From Symbiobacteriaceae bacterium (GTDB lineage Bacteria > Bacillota > Sulfobacillia > Symbiobacteriales > Symbiobacteriaceae), in contig JARBUG010000051.1 of assembly GCA_029239785.1 (NCBI GenBank), positions 1 to 43,765 on the forward strand: a DNA stretch of 43,765 nucleotides. The letters run 5' to 3'. Made by a program: the position numbers and the translations under genes. The notes under the pieces were generated by a model, which did no database searches, was not told the origin of the DNA, and saw only the letters and a list, made by a program, of their open reading frames with translations. Shown one piece after another: positions 42,956 through 43,765 of the stretch. The stretch's first letter is position 1. Each line of letters opens with the position of its first letter.

Positions 42956-43141
42956 CAGGCCCGGGCGAGCGGGATTTGTCTCGCTCGGGCGCCTGACTGC
43001 GGGTGGGGATGGGCGCCCCTGGAGCAGCAGCGGGTGGAGTGGGTGCCCCTGAAGGACCCGTTCGAGTCGGAAGACTCGGGGGGACGAGGGGGTACCCGCT
43101 CCACCCGCCGCGTCGCGACAGCGGCGCCCCTCCCCGCCCGC
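42956..43141 (-). ncRNA. Large nested stem structure, candidate structured RNA or hydG 3' UTR
   Basis: Three parts are visible. (1) A hairpin of 11 bp, 42959-42969 with 42980-42990. (2) An outer stem of 19 positions with one mismatch, 42999-43017 with 43123-43141. (3) Nested inside, a 20-bp stem with two wobble pairs, 43030-43049 with 43089-43108, closed by CGAGTC-GGAA-GACTCG with a GNRA tetraloop at 43063-43078. It starts 15 bp from the hydG stop and is followed leftward by an intrinsic terminator. GC content is very high and no reading frame is convincing. Confidence 0.6.
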
Positions 43142-43155
43142 AACACCCACCACCT

Positions 43156-43765
43156 CTAGAAGAACAAATCCCGCTCCCCGGCCTTAATCCGCCCCAAACG
43201 CTCCTTCGTCACCGCTCGGGCCTTTTCGTTCGGAATCCGCTCCACGTGCGTCGCAATCGTCTGCTCGCCCACCGACCTGGTCTCAGGCGTTGCGTAATCC
43301 TCCAGAAACTCCTGGAACGTCATCAGCGCATTCGCCTGGCACAGGTTCTGAATCTGGCCGCTCTTGGCCAGCTGCATGAACCGGTCCCCCGTCCGCCCCT
43401 GGCGGTAGCAGGCGGTGCAGTACGACGGCAGATACCCATCCTCGCAGAGCCAGCGCAGCACCTCATCCGGGCTCCGGCTGTCGCCGGTCTCGAACTGTGG
43501 CACCTGCCTCACCCCGGGCTGAATCGCATCATGATACCCGCCCACGCCGGTGCACGACCCGGCGCTGATCTGGCTGATGCCCAGCTTCAGCACCTCCGCC
43601 CGCAGCTCAGGCGTCTCCCGGGTCGACAGGATCATGCCCGTATAGGGCACCGCGAGCCGCAGGATCGCCACGATCTTCTTGAACTGCTCGTCGGTCACCA
43701 GATAGGGGTAATCGGCCATGTCCATGCCTTCAGCCTTCTTCAGGCGGGGCACGGAAATCGTGTGC
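43156..43765 (-). CDS. hydG: HydG, [FeFe]-hydrogenase maturase (C-terminal part, runs off the window)
   Basis: The last 203 codons are present, from HTISVPRLKKAEGMD. The C-terminal cluster motif CTACYRQGRTGDRFM carries the CxxC that with a later Cys holds the second [4Fe-4S] cluster, which is diagnostic of HydG over ThiH. HydG cleaves tyrosine to supply CO and cyanide ligands for the H-cluster. The radical SAM motif lies beyond 43765. Presence implies that an [FeFe] hydrogenase is encoded elsewhere. Confidence 0.93.
   Translation of the reverse strand, partial: HTISVPRLKKAEGMDMADYPYLVTDEQFKKIVAILRLAVPYTGMILSTRETPELRAEVLKLGISQISAGSCTGVGGYHDAIQPGVRQVPQFETGDSRSPDEVLRWLCEDGYLPSYCTACYRQGRTGDRFMQLAKSGQIQNLCQANALMTFQEFLEDYATPETRSVGEQTIATHVERIPNEKARAVTKERLGRIKAGERDLFF

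Noticed and set aside
42718-43153. Several overlapping frames between ferritin and hydG
   Set aside because: They cross strong stems, lack ribosome sites and resemble no family. A 45-codon leftward frame at 42718-42855 cannot be excluded.

Overview
The window looks like chromosomal DNA from a GC-rich Firmicute, most likely Symbiobacterium or a close relative. This is inferred, not proven. The evidence is strong GGAGG-type ribosome binding sites, many GTG and TTG starts, and a Bacillus/Clostridium-type gene set at high GC: YpdA-type bacillithiol disulfide reductase, YqgP-type rhomboid, YhaO/YhaN pair, PdaB-like deacetylase, DUF421, pyruvate formate-lyase, HydG and a selenocysteine tRNA. It is mostly ordinary chromosome, with islands of repeats and decayed genes.

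Layout. 1-322: structured repeat DNA. 323-8048: a WYL repressor divergent from a rightward run of heterodimeric ABC exporter, cation efflux protein, MerR regulator, YpdA-like reductase and DUF421 protein. 8064-10116: family 5 uracil-DNA glycosylase, YajQ and a YceI lipoprotein. 10116-10990: a gene-free, hairpin-rich palindromic element. 11015-14393: a second ABC exporter pair, leftward, in which one half is broken by an internal deletion plus frameshift. 14394-16820: structured leader, gene remnants, an S51 peptidase, a broken GxxExxY gene and a 22-bp tandem repeat. 16821-21270: YebC, two small divergent genes, glucose-6-phosphate isomerase and rhomboid protease. 21483-23817: two tandem RRM proteins, a lone chromate-transporter half and a DUF457 membrane protein, all leftward. 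23957-28971: YhaO/YhaN-like nuclease and ATPase, then a fused kinase/DUF92 membrane protein. 29100-32937: polysaccharide deacetylase, nitrilase-family amidase, and TetR with aldehyde dehydrogenase. 32973-34400: PdaB-like deacetylase, tRNA-Sec and a frameshifted membrane-protein remnant. 34583-37657: pflA and pflB. 37855-39506: LigB-type dioxygenase with an operator, a helically phased C-rich repeat array and an unknown gene. 39837-42664: aminotransferase, a PD-(D/E)XK-like protein and ferritin. 42882-43765: the 3' end of hydG followed by a large predicted RNA structure and a terminator.

Functional threads. (1) Redox and anaerobic metabolism: YpdA-like reductase, PflA/PflB, HydG and tRNA-Sec. 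(2) Export: two paralogous heterodimeric ABC systems, one intact with a WYL operator and one decayed. (3) Nucleic-acid maintenance: UDGb, YhaO/YhaN and a PD-(D/E)XK protein. (4) Unexplained structure: hairpins with a 14-bp stem and TCGAT loop occur at three places with compensating stem changes. They are part of a roughly 790-bp palindromic element at 10.2-11.0 kb, with a third copy at the window start. A separate long nested RNA structure lies downstream of hydG. These hairpin elements are the best candidates for something undescribed.
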